Positions 1 through 7,807 of a stretch of DNA of 64,000 nt are shown one piece after another. The notes under the pieces were generated by a model. It had not been told where the DNA came from. It was given only the letters and a program-made list of their open reading frames with translations, and did not search any database. A program made the position numbers and the translations under genes. Origin of the DNA: Salinibaculum sp. SYNS191 (GTDB taxonomy: Archaea > Halobacteriota > Halobacteria > Halobacteriales > Haloarculaceae); assembly GCF_037338445.1 (NCBI RefSeq), contig NZ_CP147838.1:2170001-2234000 (forward strand), given 5' to 3'. Position 1 is the stretch's first letter; each line of letters starts with the position of its first letter.

Positions 1-454
1 CCGTGGGGGTGTCCATCCCGAGGAACTGCCGGATGCGCGGCGCGTCGTTCATATCGTGCAGCGTGAACACGCCGTCGAGGTCCATCCCGTCGAGCGGGGG
101 TGTGAGGGCGTGGGCACCGGTCGCAATCAGGAGGTCGCTGTAGGCCTGCTCGAACGTGCCCTCGGGACCCTCGACGGTGACGGTGCGGGCGTCGCGGTCG
201 ATGGCCGTCACCTCGTGACCGGTCCGGAGGTCGACGTCTCGCTCCTCGCGGAAGGCCTCGGCCGGTACCGACACCAGGTCCTCCAGCGTCTCTACCTCGC
301 CCTTGACGTAGTAGGGCAGGCCGCAGGCCCCGTAGGAGACCCACTCGCCCTTCTCGAAGACGACGACCTCCCGGCCGGGCGCGTCGCGCTTGAACTTGCT
401 CGCGGCGCTCATCCCCGCTGCGTCACCGCCGACGACGACCACTGGGTCTGTCAT
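1..454 (-). CDS. FAD-dependent pyridine nucleotide-disulfide oxidoreductase (CoA-disulfide reductase/NADH oxidase type), 3' end outside window
   Basis: The minus-strand frame stays open from ATG at 454 to the window edge, giving the first ~151 residues. It opens with a dinucleotide-binding strand-turn-helix (VVVVGGDAAGMSAA, residues 5-18) that binds FAD. YGACGLPYY carries Cys44, the single redox-active cysteine of CoA-disulfide reductases and H2O-forming NADH oxidases. IATGAH is the second FAD-contact motif. The family oxidises NAD(P)H to reduce CoA disulfide, polysulfide or oxygen in the cytosol; which substrate applies here cannot be decided. The rest of the gene lies left of the window. 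Confidence 0.85.
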   Translation of the reverse strand, partial: MTDPVVVVGGDAAGMSAASKFKRDAPGREVVVFEKGEWVSYGACGLPYYVKGEVETLEDLVSVPAEAFREERDVDLRTGHEVTAIDRDARTVTVEGPEGTFEQAYSDLLIATGAHALTPPLDGMDLDGVFTLHDMNDAPRIRQFLGMDTPT

Positions 455-699
455 GTCTGATTCTTCGGCGAGCGGCTACTAAAGTATATTGCTAGCCATA
501 CAATACTATCTCCGGCAGTGAGTCGGTCAGTCCCGAAGTCAGCGCTCCGTAAACTGGCAGCCAGACCGACAGCACCCGGCAAAAACTCGGTTGGAGACGC
601 TCGAAACCGGTATAGGCGGGGCAAGCGGAACTCGTGCGGATAGAGATGCAGGGAACGACGATGCAGTTTTGTGTGTCTAGCGCAAAACTGGTGGTAGAA

Positions 700-1245
700 A
701 TGTCCTGGAAAGAGGAGATAGCGCGCCAGCGCGAGCGGAAAGAGCAGTACTTCGGCGGGGACCCCCGGTCGCCGCTCCCGCCGGACGAACGGGAGGCGTT
801 CGACGGGCTGAACTACTACCCGATAGACGAGTCGTACCGGTACGAACTGTCGCTGCAGGAGTACGACGAGCCGGAGCCGGTCGTCGTCGGAACGAGCACC
901 GACGGCGAGCAGGAGTACCTGGCGTGGGGCGAGTTCACGTTCACCGTCGACGGCGAGGACGTGAGCCTGGTCGCGTACAGGTCCGACGCCGACGAGGACC
1001 GCCTGTGGGTGCCCTTCAGGGACGCGACCAGCGGCGAGGAGACCTACGGCGCGGGGCGGTACATCGACCTCGAACCCGAGCACCACCGGACGGCGGACGG
1101 GGAGTGGATACTCGACTTCAACGAGGCGTACAACCCGACCTGCGCGTACTCGGACCGCTACGAGTGTCCGCTCCCGCCGACGGAGAACTGGCTGGAGGTG
1201 GCGATCGAGGCCGGCGAGAAGGACTACGACGGCGTCGGCCACTGA
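700..1245 (+). CDS. DUF1684 family protein
   Basis: 181 residues from ATG 700; an in-frame GTG at 634 would add 22 residues with no family similarity, so I prefer 700. The N-terminal KEQYFGGDPRSPLP pattern and the C-terminal NPTCAYSDRYECPLPPTEN pattern are hallmarks of DUF1684, which occurs widely in bacteria and archaea and has no established function. The protein is acidic, soluble and has no signal peptide. The two Cys near the C-terminus could bind metal, but this is inference. It is followed 52 nt downstream by the DUF373 gene on the same strand. Confidence 0.8.
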   Translation: MSWKEEIARQRERKEQYFGGDPRSPLPPDEREAFDGLNYYPIDESYRYELSLQEYDEPEPVVVGTSTDGEQEYLAWGEFTFTVDGEDVSLVAYRSDADEDRLWVPFRDATSGEETYGAGRYIDLEPEHHRTADGEWILDFNEAYNPTCAYSDRYECPLPPTENWLEVAIEAGEKDYDGVGH

Positions 1246-1297
1246 CGCTACCCCGCCGCCCGAAAGCAGATAAAGACGGCTGGCATAGCCGTGGATA

Positions 1298-2383
1298 ATG
1301 CTGCTGGTGCTGTGTGTGGACCTCGACGACGACCTCGGTCGGAAGACCGACGTCGAGACCCCCGTCGTCGGCCGCGACGCCGTGGAGGCGGCCGCGGTCG
1401 AACTCGCCACCGCCGACCCCGAGGACAGCGACGTGAACGTCCTGTTCGAGGGGTGCCACCTCGCGGACAGTATCATCGACGAGACCGTCGAGGTCGCGGC
1501 GGTCACCGGCGTCGACGGCAGCGACGTGGCCGCGAACCGCGCCGTCGGCGAGGAGGTCGACCGCGTACTCGCCCAGTTAGCGACCGGCGAGGACGTGCGC
1601 GCGCTCGTCGTCACGGACGGCGCACAGGACGAGTCTGTCGTCCCCGTCATCCGCTCGCGGGTGCCCATCGACGGCGTCCGCCGCGTCGTCGTCCGGCAGG
1701 CACAGGACCTCGAATCGATGTACTACACCATCAAACAGGTGCTGGACGACCCCGAGACCCGCGGCACGCTGCTGGTGCCGCTCGGTATCCTGTTGCTCAT
1801 CTACCCGCTGACGATTCTCGCTGACCTGCTGGGCTTTCCGGGGACTGTCTTCGGCGTCGTCTCGGCACTGCTCGGGCTGTACGTCCTCGCTCGCGGGTTC
1901 GGTCTGGAGGAGACGCTGGACAGCACCGTCGCCCGCGTCCGCGCGGCGCTTTTCACCGGCCGCGTGACGCTCATCACCTACGTCGCCGCCGCGGCGCTGA
2001 TGATAATCGGCGGCGTCAGCGGCGTCGAGATGCTGGAGCGGACCCAGACGGCCGCACCCGCACCGGTCGGCGTCGTCGACACGCTGGCGGCGCTGGTCTA
2101 CGGCTCCATCCAGTGGTTCGCCGCGGCCGGCATCACCAGCAGCCTCGGCCGCGTCACCGAGGAGTACCTCGCCGGGGAGTTCGAGTGGGGCTATCTCAAC
2201 GCGCCCTTCTACGTGCTCTCCATCGCCGCCGTCCTGCACGGCGTGAGCGCCTTCTTCCTCGGCGAAGCGAGCCTGGAGTACCTCGCCATCATGCTGACCG
2301 GCGGGACGCTGCTGGGGCTGGCGAGTACGCTCTCCTTTGCAGTCGTGGAGTCGTGGTCCGAGCGGCGAACGGACGCCGCGTGA
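1298..2383 (+). CDS. DUF373 family membrane protein
   Basis: 361 residues starting MLLVLCVDLDDDLGRK, the typical opening of archaeal DUF373 proteins. Residues 1-150 form a soluble alpha/beta domain with a DxD-rich first strand and a VVVTDGAQDE segment. After residue ~160 come about six hydrophobic helices. The family is almost restricted to archaea and its biochemical role is unknown; the acidic N-terminus suggests nucleotide or metal binding, which is inference. A short T-run follows the stop and the tRNA gene begins 41 nt downstream. Confidence 0.85.
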   Translation: MLLVLCVDLDDDLGRKTDVETPVVGRDAVEAAAVELATADPEDSDVNVLFEGCHLADSIIDETVEVAAVTGVDGSDVAANRAVGEEVDRVLAQLATGEDVRALVVTDGAQDESVVPVIRSRVPIDGVRRVVVRQAQDLESMYYTIKQVLDDPETRGTLLVPLGILLLIYPLTILADLLGFPGTVFGVVSALLGLYVLARGFGLEETLDSTVARVRAALFTGRVTLITYVAAAALMIIGGVSGVEMLERTQTAAPAPVGVVDTLAALVYGSIQWFAAAGITSSLGRVTEEYLAGEFEWGYLNAPFYVLSIAAVLHGVSAFFLGEASLEYLAIMLTGGTLLGLASTLSFAVVESWSERRTDAA

Positions 2384-2390
2384 TTCCACC

Positions 2391-2400
2391 TGATTTTTGC
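2391..2400 (+). terminator. T-run terminator after the DUF373 gene
   Basis: A T5 tract lies about 10 nt after the DUF373 stop and before the tRNA. Archaeal polymerase stops at such oligo-T tracts without needing a hairpin. Confidence 0.4.
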
Positions 2401-2424
2401 CCCTCTGGAACAACTCCCGGGTGA

Positions 2425-2526
2425 GGGCACGTAGCTCAGTCCGGACCAGAGCGTCGGACTTCTATCCCCACGGCCCTGATGGGGGAAGTCATCCGACGGT
2501 CGTGGGTTCAAATCCCACCGTGCCCG
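2425..2526 (+). tRNA. tRNA-Arg (anticodon TCT) with a canonical 26-nt intron
   Basis: The cloverleaf is complete: acceptor GGGCACG/CGTGCCC (2425-2431 with 2519-2525), D stem GCTC/GAGC, anticodon stem TCGGA (2454-2458) with TCCGA (2492-2496), T stem GTGGG/CCCAC, TTCAAAT T loop and discriminator G2526. After the intron is removed the anticodon loop reads CTTCTAA, with TCT at 2461-2463, so the tRNA decodes AGA as arginine. The 3' CCA is not encoded. A BHB splicing motif marks the intron. Confidence 0.9.
2465..2490 (+). other. Archaeal tRNA intron (position 37/38) with BHB motif
   Basis: The intron lies between nucleotides 37 and 38. The pre-tRNA folds into a bulge-helix-bulge: the anticodon stem, then a 4-bp helix CTTC/GAAG, flanked by the 3-nt bulges TAT (2463-2465) and TCA (2489-2491) on opposite strands, then a CCCC/GGGG helix closing the intron loop. 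Cleavage after the second nucleotide of each bulge, the standard rule for archaeal EndA, removes exactly 26 nt. Confidence 0.85.
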
Positions 2527-2545
2527 TGAAGCCGTTGAACGACAA

Positions 2546-2567
2546 TGCAGCGTGCCGAAACGCTGCA
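2546..2567. repeat. Perfect 8-bp stem-loop downstream of the tRNA
   Basis: TGCAGCGT (2546-2553) pairs perfectly with ACGCTGCA (2560-2567) around a 6-nt loop. It sits 20 nt after the tRNA and overlaps the end of the inverted tRNA-like remnant. It could act as a processing or termination structure. Confidence 0.55.
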
Positions 2568-2638
2568 CGGTGGGATTCGAACCACGGCAGACCGAGCGAA
2601 GTGAGGTCTGACATCGGGTGAAAATCCCCTACGTGCCC
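2565..2638 (-). pseudogene. Degenerate tRNA-like remnant, inverted relative to tRNA-Arg
   Basis: Read on the minus strand, the segment starts GGGCACGTAG, identical to the first 10 nt of the tRNA-Arg gene, and ends with a T-arm-like TTCGAATCCCACCGTGC, matching the tRNA-Arg 3' end in all but one base. Between them are a GGG/CCC mini-hairpin and a CAGACC/GGTCTG stem-loop. The T stem lacks one G, the acceptor stem pairs at only about five of seven positions, and there is no recognisable D or anticodon arm. It looks like a broken tRNA copy or an old integration scar. Confidence 0.55.
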
Positions 2639-3033
2639 GCTTCTGCGACGAGTCCCGTATGTTTCATTTTCCATGAAGAATAATTTATCCAGTAATACTA
2701 CCAGATTATAGATAGTTTTTTGCCAATGACAGTATTAGTCAGACGTGCCGTACTCTCACAGAGGCACGGCACCCCCCAATCCCCCCACCCCCTCGAAGTG
2801 CTTCGAGAACTACCAGTCTCTACCGTAGCAGACTGATTGTATGCACCGGTGGACATCTCTTCTGCCGTGCTGTGGCACCACTGGAGAGCGGCAAGCAGGG
2901 GACTGCAAGGCCAGGACCCAGCAGCGGAGCGGCCTCCGGGGGCGAGCAACCCGGACCGAGCCCGCTGTCGGGAAGCTCACCGCCGCAGGCCCGCAGCAGG
3001 ACGTTTTTGTCGAACCGGTGCGTCGGCCCGGAC
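2639..3033. other. Gene-free stretch with consecutive hairpins and possible unassigned RNA
   Basis: No convincing protein gene lies here. 2650-2740 is AT-rich, unlike the surroundings. Then come three stem-loops in a row: CGTGCC/GGCACG near 2743-2767, CTCGAAG/CTTCGAG near 2792-2807, and CAGTCT/AGACTG near 2814-2835. A C-rich run separates the first two. The rest is GC-rich and ends in a T5 at 3003-3007. An AT-rich promoter-like start, structured middle and T-run end would fit a non-coding RNA, but no known family is recognisable. Confidence 0.3.
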
Positions 3034-3504
3034 ATGCATCCCCGAGCGCAGGAGTTCGCCGCGGAGGCCAGCGAGGAGTACGGATTCGACGTCAACGTCC
3101 ACGAGTTCGACGAGGGGACGAAGACCGCCGCCGACGCCGCGGCAGTCGTCGGCTGCGACGTGGCCCAGATAGCCAGCGGGCTGGTGTTCGTCGCCGACGG
3201 GGAGCCCGTGATGGTCGTCACGAGCGGGGCCAACCGCGTCAGCGAGGAGCGACTGGCCGACGTCGTCGGTGCCGACGGCGCGGAGATGGCCGACCCCGAG
3301 ACGGTCCGGGCGGCGACGGGCTACGGCATCGGCGGCGTGCCGCCGTTTTGCCACGAGCGGGACATTCCCGTCTACATCGACGAGACGCTGCTGTCCCACG
3401 ACGAGGTGTGGGCCGCCGGCGGCACCCCCCAGACCGTGTTTCCCATCGACCCCGACGTGCTGGTCGACCTGGCCGACGCGACCCCGGCGGCCGTCGCCGA
3501 GTGA
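3034..3504 (+). CDS. YbaK/EbsC-type aminoacyl-tRNA deacylase
   Basis: 156 residues from ATG 3034; the longer open frame upstream is GC-rich noise. The family trans-edits mischarged tRNAs such as Cys-tRNA-Pro or Ala-tRNA-Pro. Recognisable parts are KTAADAAAVVGCDVAQIASGLVF (here split by its conserved Lys), VVTSGANRVS, and GYGIGGVPPFCH, the GxxxGGxPP substrate loop of YbaK/ProX domains. The protein is a stand-alone cytosolic domain. Exact tRNA specificity cannot be read from sequence. Confidence 0.85.
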   Translation: MHPRAQEFAAEASEEYGFDVNVHEFDEGTKTAADAAAVVGCDVAQIASGLVFVADGEPVMVVTSGANRVSEERLADVVGADGAEMADPETVRAATGYGIGGVPPFCHERDIPVYIDETLLSHDEVWAAGGTPQTVFPIDPDVLVDLADATPAAVAE

Positions 3505-3590
3505 GCGGACGGCGGGCGAGGTGGGCGGACAATTAACGTTCCCCGGTTGATAGGTCGGGCGCAGAAGCGAAGACTGCGGGCACAGCAGGT

Positions 3591-3597
3591 TTTATCT
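3591..3597 (+). promoter_or_regulatory. TATA box of the binding-protein gene
   Basis: TTTATCT lies 27-33 nt before the ATG at 3624, the spacing expected for a leaderless or near-leaderless haloarchaeal transcript. Confidence 0.5.
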
Positions 3598-3623
3598 TCT
3601 ATTGTGAGCTACGTACACGCGGT

Positions 3624-4931
3624 ATGGCAAAACACCTACGACGGCGCGAGGTCATCAGCAGTATCGGGGCAGCAGGTGTCCTCGCATTGGCAGGTTGTAG
3701 CGGCGACGGTGGCGACGGCAGCGACGGTGGCGATGGCGGTGACGGCGGCGACGGCGGCGACGGCGGTGACGGTGGCAGTGGCGGCGGCAGCGGCGGTCGC
3801 ACAATCAAGATGGGGCTGTTGATGGGCGTCACGGGCGACCTGCAACAGCTCGGTCCGCCGATTCGCAACGCGGCGCAACTGGTGCCACAGCAGGTCAACG
3901 ACGCCGACACGGACTTTAGCGTCGACACGCAGTTCGAGGACACGGCGACCAGCCCGAACCAGGGCGTCCAGAACGGGAACGCGCTCGTCAACGCCGGCTA
4001 TCCGATGGTCTGTGGGGCGCTCAGCTCCGAGGTGAGCCTGCAGTCGGCGAACCAGGTCGCGATTCCCAACGGCGTCACGATGTGCTCGCCGGCGAGTACC
4101 GCACCCGACTTCTCGACGCTCGACGACAACGACCTGTTCTTCCGGACGCCACCGACGGACGCGCTGCAGGGCGCAGTGCTCGCGCAGGTGGCCTCCGAGC
4201 GGCTGGGCCACGACTCCGCCGCGACGCTGTATCTCAACAACGCCTACGGCAACGGGCTCTCGCAGGGGTTCGTCAACTCCTTCGAGAGCGAGTACGACGG
4301 GACCGTCACGGCCTCCGTGTCGTTCTCGAAGGGACAGTCGTCGTACACCAGCCAACTCCAGCAGGCGCTGGGCGACGACCCCGGCGTCCTGCTCATCGTC
4401 GGCTACCCGGACAGCGGCGTCCAGATCTTCCGGGACTTCTACTCCAACTACGACGCCAGCCAGGACGTGCTCGTCTCGGACGGCCTGCAGTCCTCCGACC
4501 TCCCGGGCAACGTGGGTCGGGACATGAGCAACGTCCGCGGGACCGCACCGCTGGGCGAGGGTCCCGGTGTGGACTTCTTCAACGAGCAGTACCAGAGCAC
4601 CTACGACGCCGACCCGGCCGGCCAGCCGTTCGTCCGGCAGGCCTACGACGCGGCGGCGGTGCTCGTGCTGGCAAACGCCGCAGCGGGAGAGAACGACGGG
4701 ACCGCCGTCTCCGAGAACATGCGGGCGGTCGCGCAGGACGACGGGACGGAAGTGACGCCGAGCAACCTCGTCGAGGGCATAGAGATGGCCGCCAGCGGCG
4801 AGGCCATCAACTACCAGGGCGTCTCCGGTCCCATCGCGTTCGACGACGCGGGTGACCTGGCGAGTGCCGCCTACGACTACTTCCAGTTCACCGACAGCGG
4901 ACTGGAGAGCATCGAGAGCATCACCCCGTAA
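3624..4931 (+). CDS. Branched-chain amino-acid-type ABC transporter substrate-binding lipoprotein
   Basis: 435 residues. The N-terminus has a Tat-type RRREVISSIG motif and an LAGC lipobox ending at Cys25, so it is exported folded and lipid-anchored on the outer face of the membrane. Residues 27-58 are an almost pure Gly/Asp spacer (repeated GGD). The rest is a periplasmic-binding fold type I domain (LivJ/LivK family): MGVTGDLQQLGPPIRNAA, MVCGALSSEVS, and a C-terminal EGIEMAASG element. It faces the livHMGF operon tail-to-tail, so partner and importer are convergent rather than co-transcribed. The ligand may be a branched-chain amino acid, amide or urea. Confidence 0.9.
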   Translation: MAKHLRRREVISSIGAAGVLALAGCSGDGGDGSDGGDGGDGGDGGDGGDGGSGGGSGGRTIKMGLLMGVTGDLQQLGPPIRNAAQLVPQQVNDADTDFSVDTQFEDTATSPNQGVQNGNALVNAGYPMVCGALSSEVSLQSANQVAIPNGVTMCSPASTAPDFSTLDDNDLFFRTPPTDALQGAVLAQVASERLGHDSAATLYLNNAYGNGLSQGFVNSFESEYDGTVTASVSFSKGQSSYTSQLQQALGDDPGVLLIVGYPDSGVQIFRDFYSNYDASQDVLVSDGLQSSDLPGNVGRDMSNVRGTAPLGEGPGVDFFNEQYQSTYDADPAGQPFVRQAYDAAAVLVLANAAAGENDGTAVSENMRAVAQDDGTEVTPSNLVEGIEMAASGEAINYQGVSGPIAFDDAGDLASAAYDYFQFTDSGLESIESITP

Positions 4932-4956
4932 CCGGACCGCTTCTCTCTACTCCTCG

Positions 4957-5661
4957 CTATCCGCCGAGGAAGTCCTCGCGCACCTGCTGGTCGGCCAGCA
5001 GCGCGTCGCCGGTGTCCTCGTGGCGGTTCTGGCCCTGGACGAGGACGTAGCCGCGGTCGCAACGGCGCAGCGCCTCCTTCGCGTTCTGTTCGACCATGAG
5101 GACGGCGGTGCCAGCGTCGTTGATGTCGTCGATGCGGTCGAACATGTCGTCGACGAGGTCCGGTGCCAGCCCCGCGCTCGGTTCGTCGAGCAGGAGCAGG
5201 TCGGGGTCGAGCATGAGCGCCCGTCCCATCGCGAGCATCTGCTGCTGGCCGCCCGACAGCGAGCCGCCCTTCTGGTTCTGTCGGTCCTCGAGAATCGGAA
5301 AGCGGTCGAACACCATCCGGAGGCGGTCGTCGGGCACCTCGTCGAGGATGTACGCACCCATCTCCAGGTTCTCGCGGACGGTCAGTCCCGGAAAGACGTT
5401 GTCGCTCTGGGGGACGTAGCTCAGCCCGAGCGTGATGATCTCCTCCGGCGCGCGGCCGCTGATGTCTTCATCGGCGAACAGTATCTCCCCGCCCATGTGC
5501 GTCGTCAGCCCGAAGACGGACTTCATGACCGTCGACTTCCCCGCGCCGTTGGGGCCGACGATGGAGACGTACTCGCCCTCCGCGACGGTCATGTCGACGC
5601 CGTCGAGAATCTGGAGGTCGCCGTAGCCGGCGTCGAGGCCCTGGATGTCGAGCAGGCTCAT
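4957..5661 (-). CDS. livF: Branched-chain amino-acid-type ABC transporter ATP-binding protein LivF
   Basis: 234 residues, the usual LivF length. Walker A GPNGAGKST (36-44), the signature LSGGQ (135-139) and Walker B LLLLDEP (155-161) are intact, and the LivF-typical VPQSDNVFPGLTVRENL follows the Q-loop. It hydrolyses ATP as one half of the LivF/LivG heterodimer on the cytosolic face. It is the last gene of livH-livM-livG-livF and its start overlaps livG by 4 nt, indicating translational coupling. Confidence 0.92.
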   Translation of the reverse strand: MSLLDIQGLDAGYGDLQILDGVDMTVAEGEYVSIVGPNGAGKSTVMKSVFGLTTHMGGEILFADEDISGRAPEEIITLGLSYVPQSDNVFPGLTVRENLEMGAYILDEVPDDRLRMVFDRFPILEDRQNQKGGSLSGGQQQMLAMGRALMLDPDLLLLDEPSAGLAPDLVDDMFDRIDDINDAGTAVLMVEQNAKEALRRCDRGYVLVQGQNRHEDTGDALLADQQVREDFLGG

Positions 5662-6515
5662 TCCTCGACCTCACCCCCGAGGTAGGCTTCGAGAACGCGC
5701 TCGTCGTTCTGTACCGTCTCGGGCGACCCGGTGACCAGGACCTGCCCTTGATGCATGACGATGACCGGGTCGCAGTGGTTCATGATGACGTCCATGTCGT
5801 GTTCGACCAGCAGGAAGGTGTAGCCGTCGTCGCGCAGTTCGTGCAGGCGTTCGAGCAGTTTCTCCTCCAGGCTGGGGTTGACCCCGGCCAGCGGTTCGTC
5901 CAGCAGGACCATGTCGGGGTCGGTCATGAGCACGCGGGCCATCTCCAGGAGTTTGCGCTGGCCGCCCGACAGCGACCCGGCCTCCTCCTCCGCGAGGTGG
6001 TCGATTTCGAAGAAATCGAGCATGTCCCAGGCGCGCTCGCGGAGTTCCGTCTCCTGTGCGATGACGCCGTCGCGGACGCCCGGGGTCACAGACCGCCAGA
6101 GTTTCTCGCCGACCTGGTCCTGGGGAGCGAGCATCACGTTCTCCAGAACGGTCATCTCGTCGAGTTCCCGGGCGATCTGGAAGGTGCGGACGAGGCCGCG
6201 TTCGACCGCCTGGTACGGCCGGAAGCCGGTGACGTCCGTCCCGTCGAAGACGACCTGGCCGCTGTCGGGTTCCTGAACGCCCGTGATGAGGTCGAACGTC
6301 GTCGACTTGCCCGCGCCGTTGGGGCCGATGAGGCCCGTCATCGACCCGGCGGTGACGTCGAAGGTCACGCCGTCGACGGCCGTGATGCCGCCGTAGGACT
6401 TCCGGAGGTTCTGGACCTCCAGCAGCGACCCGTCCTCCGTGGAGCGCTCGGCCGCGTCGACTGCACTGTCGCCGTCGCTCGCGTCCGCGTCGGCGTCGGG
6501 TGGTGCGGTCGTCAC
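5658..6515 (-). CDS. livG: Branched-chain amino-acid-type ABC transporter ATP-binding protein LivG
   Basis: 285 residues. An acidic N-terminal extension of about 30 residues precedes the ABC domain. Walker A is GPNGAGKST (64-72), signature LSGGQ (182-186), and Walker B MVLLDEP (202-208) followed by LAGVNP, the LivG-specific D-loop. A C-terminal GSPETVQNDERVLEAYLG motif is typical of the LivG/LptB class. It overlaps livF by 4 nt downstream and livM by 4 nt upstream. Confidence 0.92.
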   Translation of the reverse strand: MTTAPPDADADASDGDSAVDAAERSTEDGSLLEVQNLRKSYGGITAVDGVTFDVTAGSMTGLIGPNGAGKSTTFDLITGVQEPDSGQVVFDGTDVTGFRPYQAVERGLVRTFQIARELDEMTVLENVMLAPQDQVGEKLWRSVTPGVRDGVIAQETELRERAWDMLDFFEIDHLAEEEAGSLSGGQRKLLEMARVLMTDPDMVLLDEPLAGVNPSLEEKLLERLHELRDDGYTFLLVEHDMDVIMNHCDPVIVMHQGQVLVTGSPETVQNDERVLEAYLGGEVEE

Positions 6516-7807
6516 GAGTCGTCACCCCCCGAGCGCTCGGAGAGGTCTATCGGTGAGGCGACCTCCTTGCGGTGGCCGAGCAGCCCCTGCGGGCGGTTCT
6601 GAATCAGGTAGATGAGCACGACCCCCAGCAGGACCAGCCGGAGCGCAGAGATGTTGACGTCCGACAGCGTGTACGCCAAAAGCGGCGTGACGTCGAACTG
6701 CGCGAGCGGGGCGACGGCGTCGACGAGCGTGTTCGGCGCGACGCCGACGTCTAACAGCTGGGTGACCAGCCGCCTGAGGAAGTTCGGCCCCTCGAACAGC
6801 AGGCTGGCGAAGACCGCACCGCCGATGACGCTGCCGGTGTTCGAGCCAGCGCCGCCGATGATGAGCGCGACGAAGACGTAGAACGTCGTGATGGGGCGGA
6901 ACGAGGTCGTCGAGGCGATGCCGCCCATGTACCAGAGCATCGACGCCAGGCCCATGAGGCCACAGCCCAGCGCGAACACCTTGATCTTGAACCAGCGGGT
7001 GTCCTTGCCGAGCGCGCTCGCGACGAGTTCGTCCTCGCGGATGGCCTTGAGGACGCGCCCGAACGGCGAGTTACCGACGCGGCGCAGGAGGACGTAGATG
7101 ACGGCGACGACGAGGATGAGCACCACCGCGTATGCCAGTCCCTCGACGACCGGCCCGGTGATACCGAAGGTGGCGAACGTCGAGAAGACGGCCTCGCCGA
7201 GCGCGGACGGCGGCGAGGCGATTTCAGTCGGGTTCTCGTAGAAGAGCATCCGGATGGGGTTTTTCGGCAGTGCCATCCCGCTCGGGCCGCCGAAGCCGAT
7301 CTGGAGACCGCCGACCGCGAACTCCTCGAAGACGCCCGAGCGGTAGGTCTGGCGGATGATCTCTGAGACGCCGAGGGTTACGATGGCGAGGTAGTCGCCG
7401 CGGAGGCGAAGCGCCGGCAGCGAGGCGACGACGCCGACGAGCGCGGCGGCGAGGATGCCCCCGAGGATGCCGATGGGGAGCGGGAGCCCCAGCCCCGGCG
7501 GCGAACTGGTGGGGGCCGTACTCAGTATCCCCATCGTGTAGACGCCCACGGCCATGAAGCCGGCGACGCCGAGGTTGAACAGGCCGGCGTAGCCCCACTG
7601 GAGGTTCAGCGCGAGGACGAGCATGGCGTAGACGGCCGAGAGGAACGTAATCTGGCGGATGGTGTTGGCGATGCCGTTGAGGTCGTTGTTGAGCAGCAGT
7701 GAGACGAGGACGAACAGCGCGTAGATGAAAAGCGAGACGACCAGCAGGAGGCGGGCGTCGCTGACCCCGACCCAGGACCGGAGACGGTCGCCGGTGGCGG
7801 TGCTCAT
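6512..7807 (-). CDS. livM: Branched-chain amino-acid-type ABC transporter permease LivM
   Basis: 431 residues from ATG 7807, which overlaps the livH stop (ATGA). The frame is open further upstream, but only inside livH. The N-terminus is followed by about ten hydrophobic segments. WGYAGLFNLGVAGFMAVG and SPFGRVLKAIREDE are the two hallmark LivM motifs, the second being the cytosolic EAA-like loop that contacts the ATPases. A longer than usual loop near residues 220-260 (FGGPSGMALPKNP) probably lies outside the cell. Confidence 0.92.
   Translation of the reverse strand: MSTATGDRLRSWVGVSDARLLLVVSLFIYALFVLVSLLLNNDLNGIANTIRQITFLSAVYAMLVLALNLQWGYAGLFNLGVAGFMAVGVYTMGILSTAPTSSPPGLGLPLPIGILGGILAAALVGVVASLPALRLRGDYLAIVTLGVSEIIRQTYRSGVFEEFAVGGLQIGFGGPSGMALPKNPIRMLFYENPTEIASPPSALGEAVFSTFATFGITGPVVEGLAYAVVLILVVAVIYVLLRRVGNSPFGRVLKAIREDELVASALGKDTRWFKIKVFALGCGLMGLASMLWYMGGIASTTSFRPITTFYVFVALIIGGAGSNTGSVIGGAVFASLLFEGPNFLRRLVTQLLDVGVAPNTLVDAVAPLAQFDVTPLLAYTLSDVNISALRLVLLGVVLIYLIQNRPQGLLGHRKEVASPIDLSERSGGDDS

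Noticed and set aside
2209..2568. Protein gene antisense to the tRNA region
   Set aside because: The frame's WDLNPRPSD-type peptide is the well-known artefact of translating the reverse complement of a tRNA.
2690..3010. SRP 7S RNA or RNase P RNA in the gene-free gap
   Set aside because: The region near 2908-2935 loosely resembles SRP helix 8, but the 5' and 3' ends do not pair as helix 1/5 and the conserved SRP loop is incomplete. No RNase P core motifs appear on either strand.
3705..3800. CRISPR-like or microsatellite repeat
   Set aside because: The repeated GGCGAC codons encode a Gly/Asp spacer of a lipoprotein and show no spacer-repeat structure.
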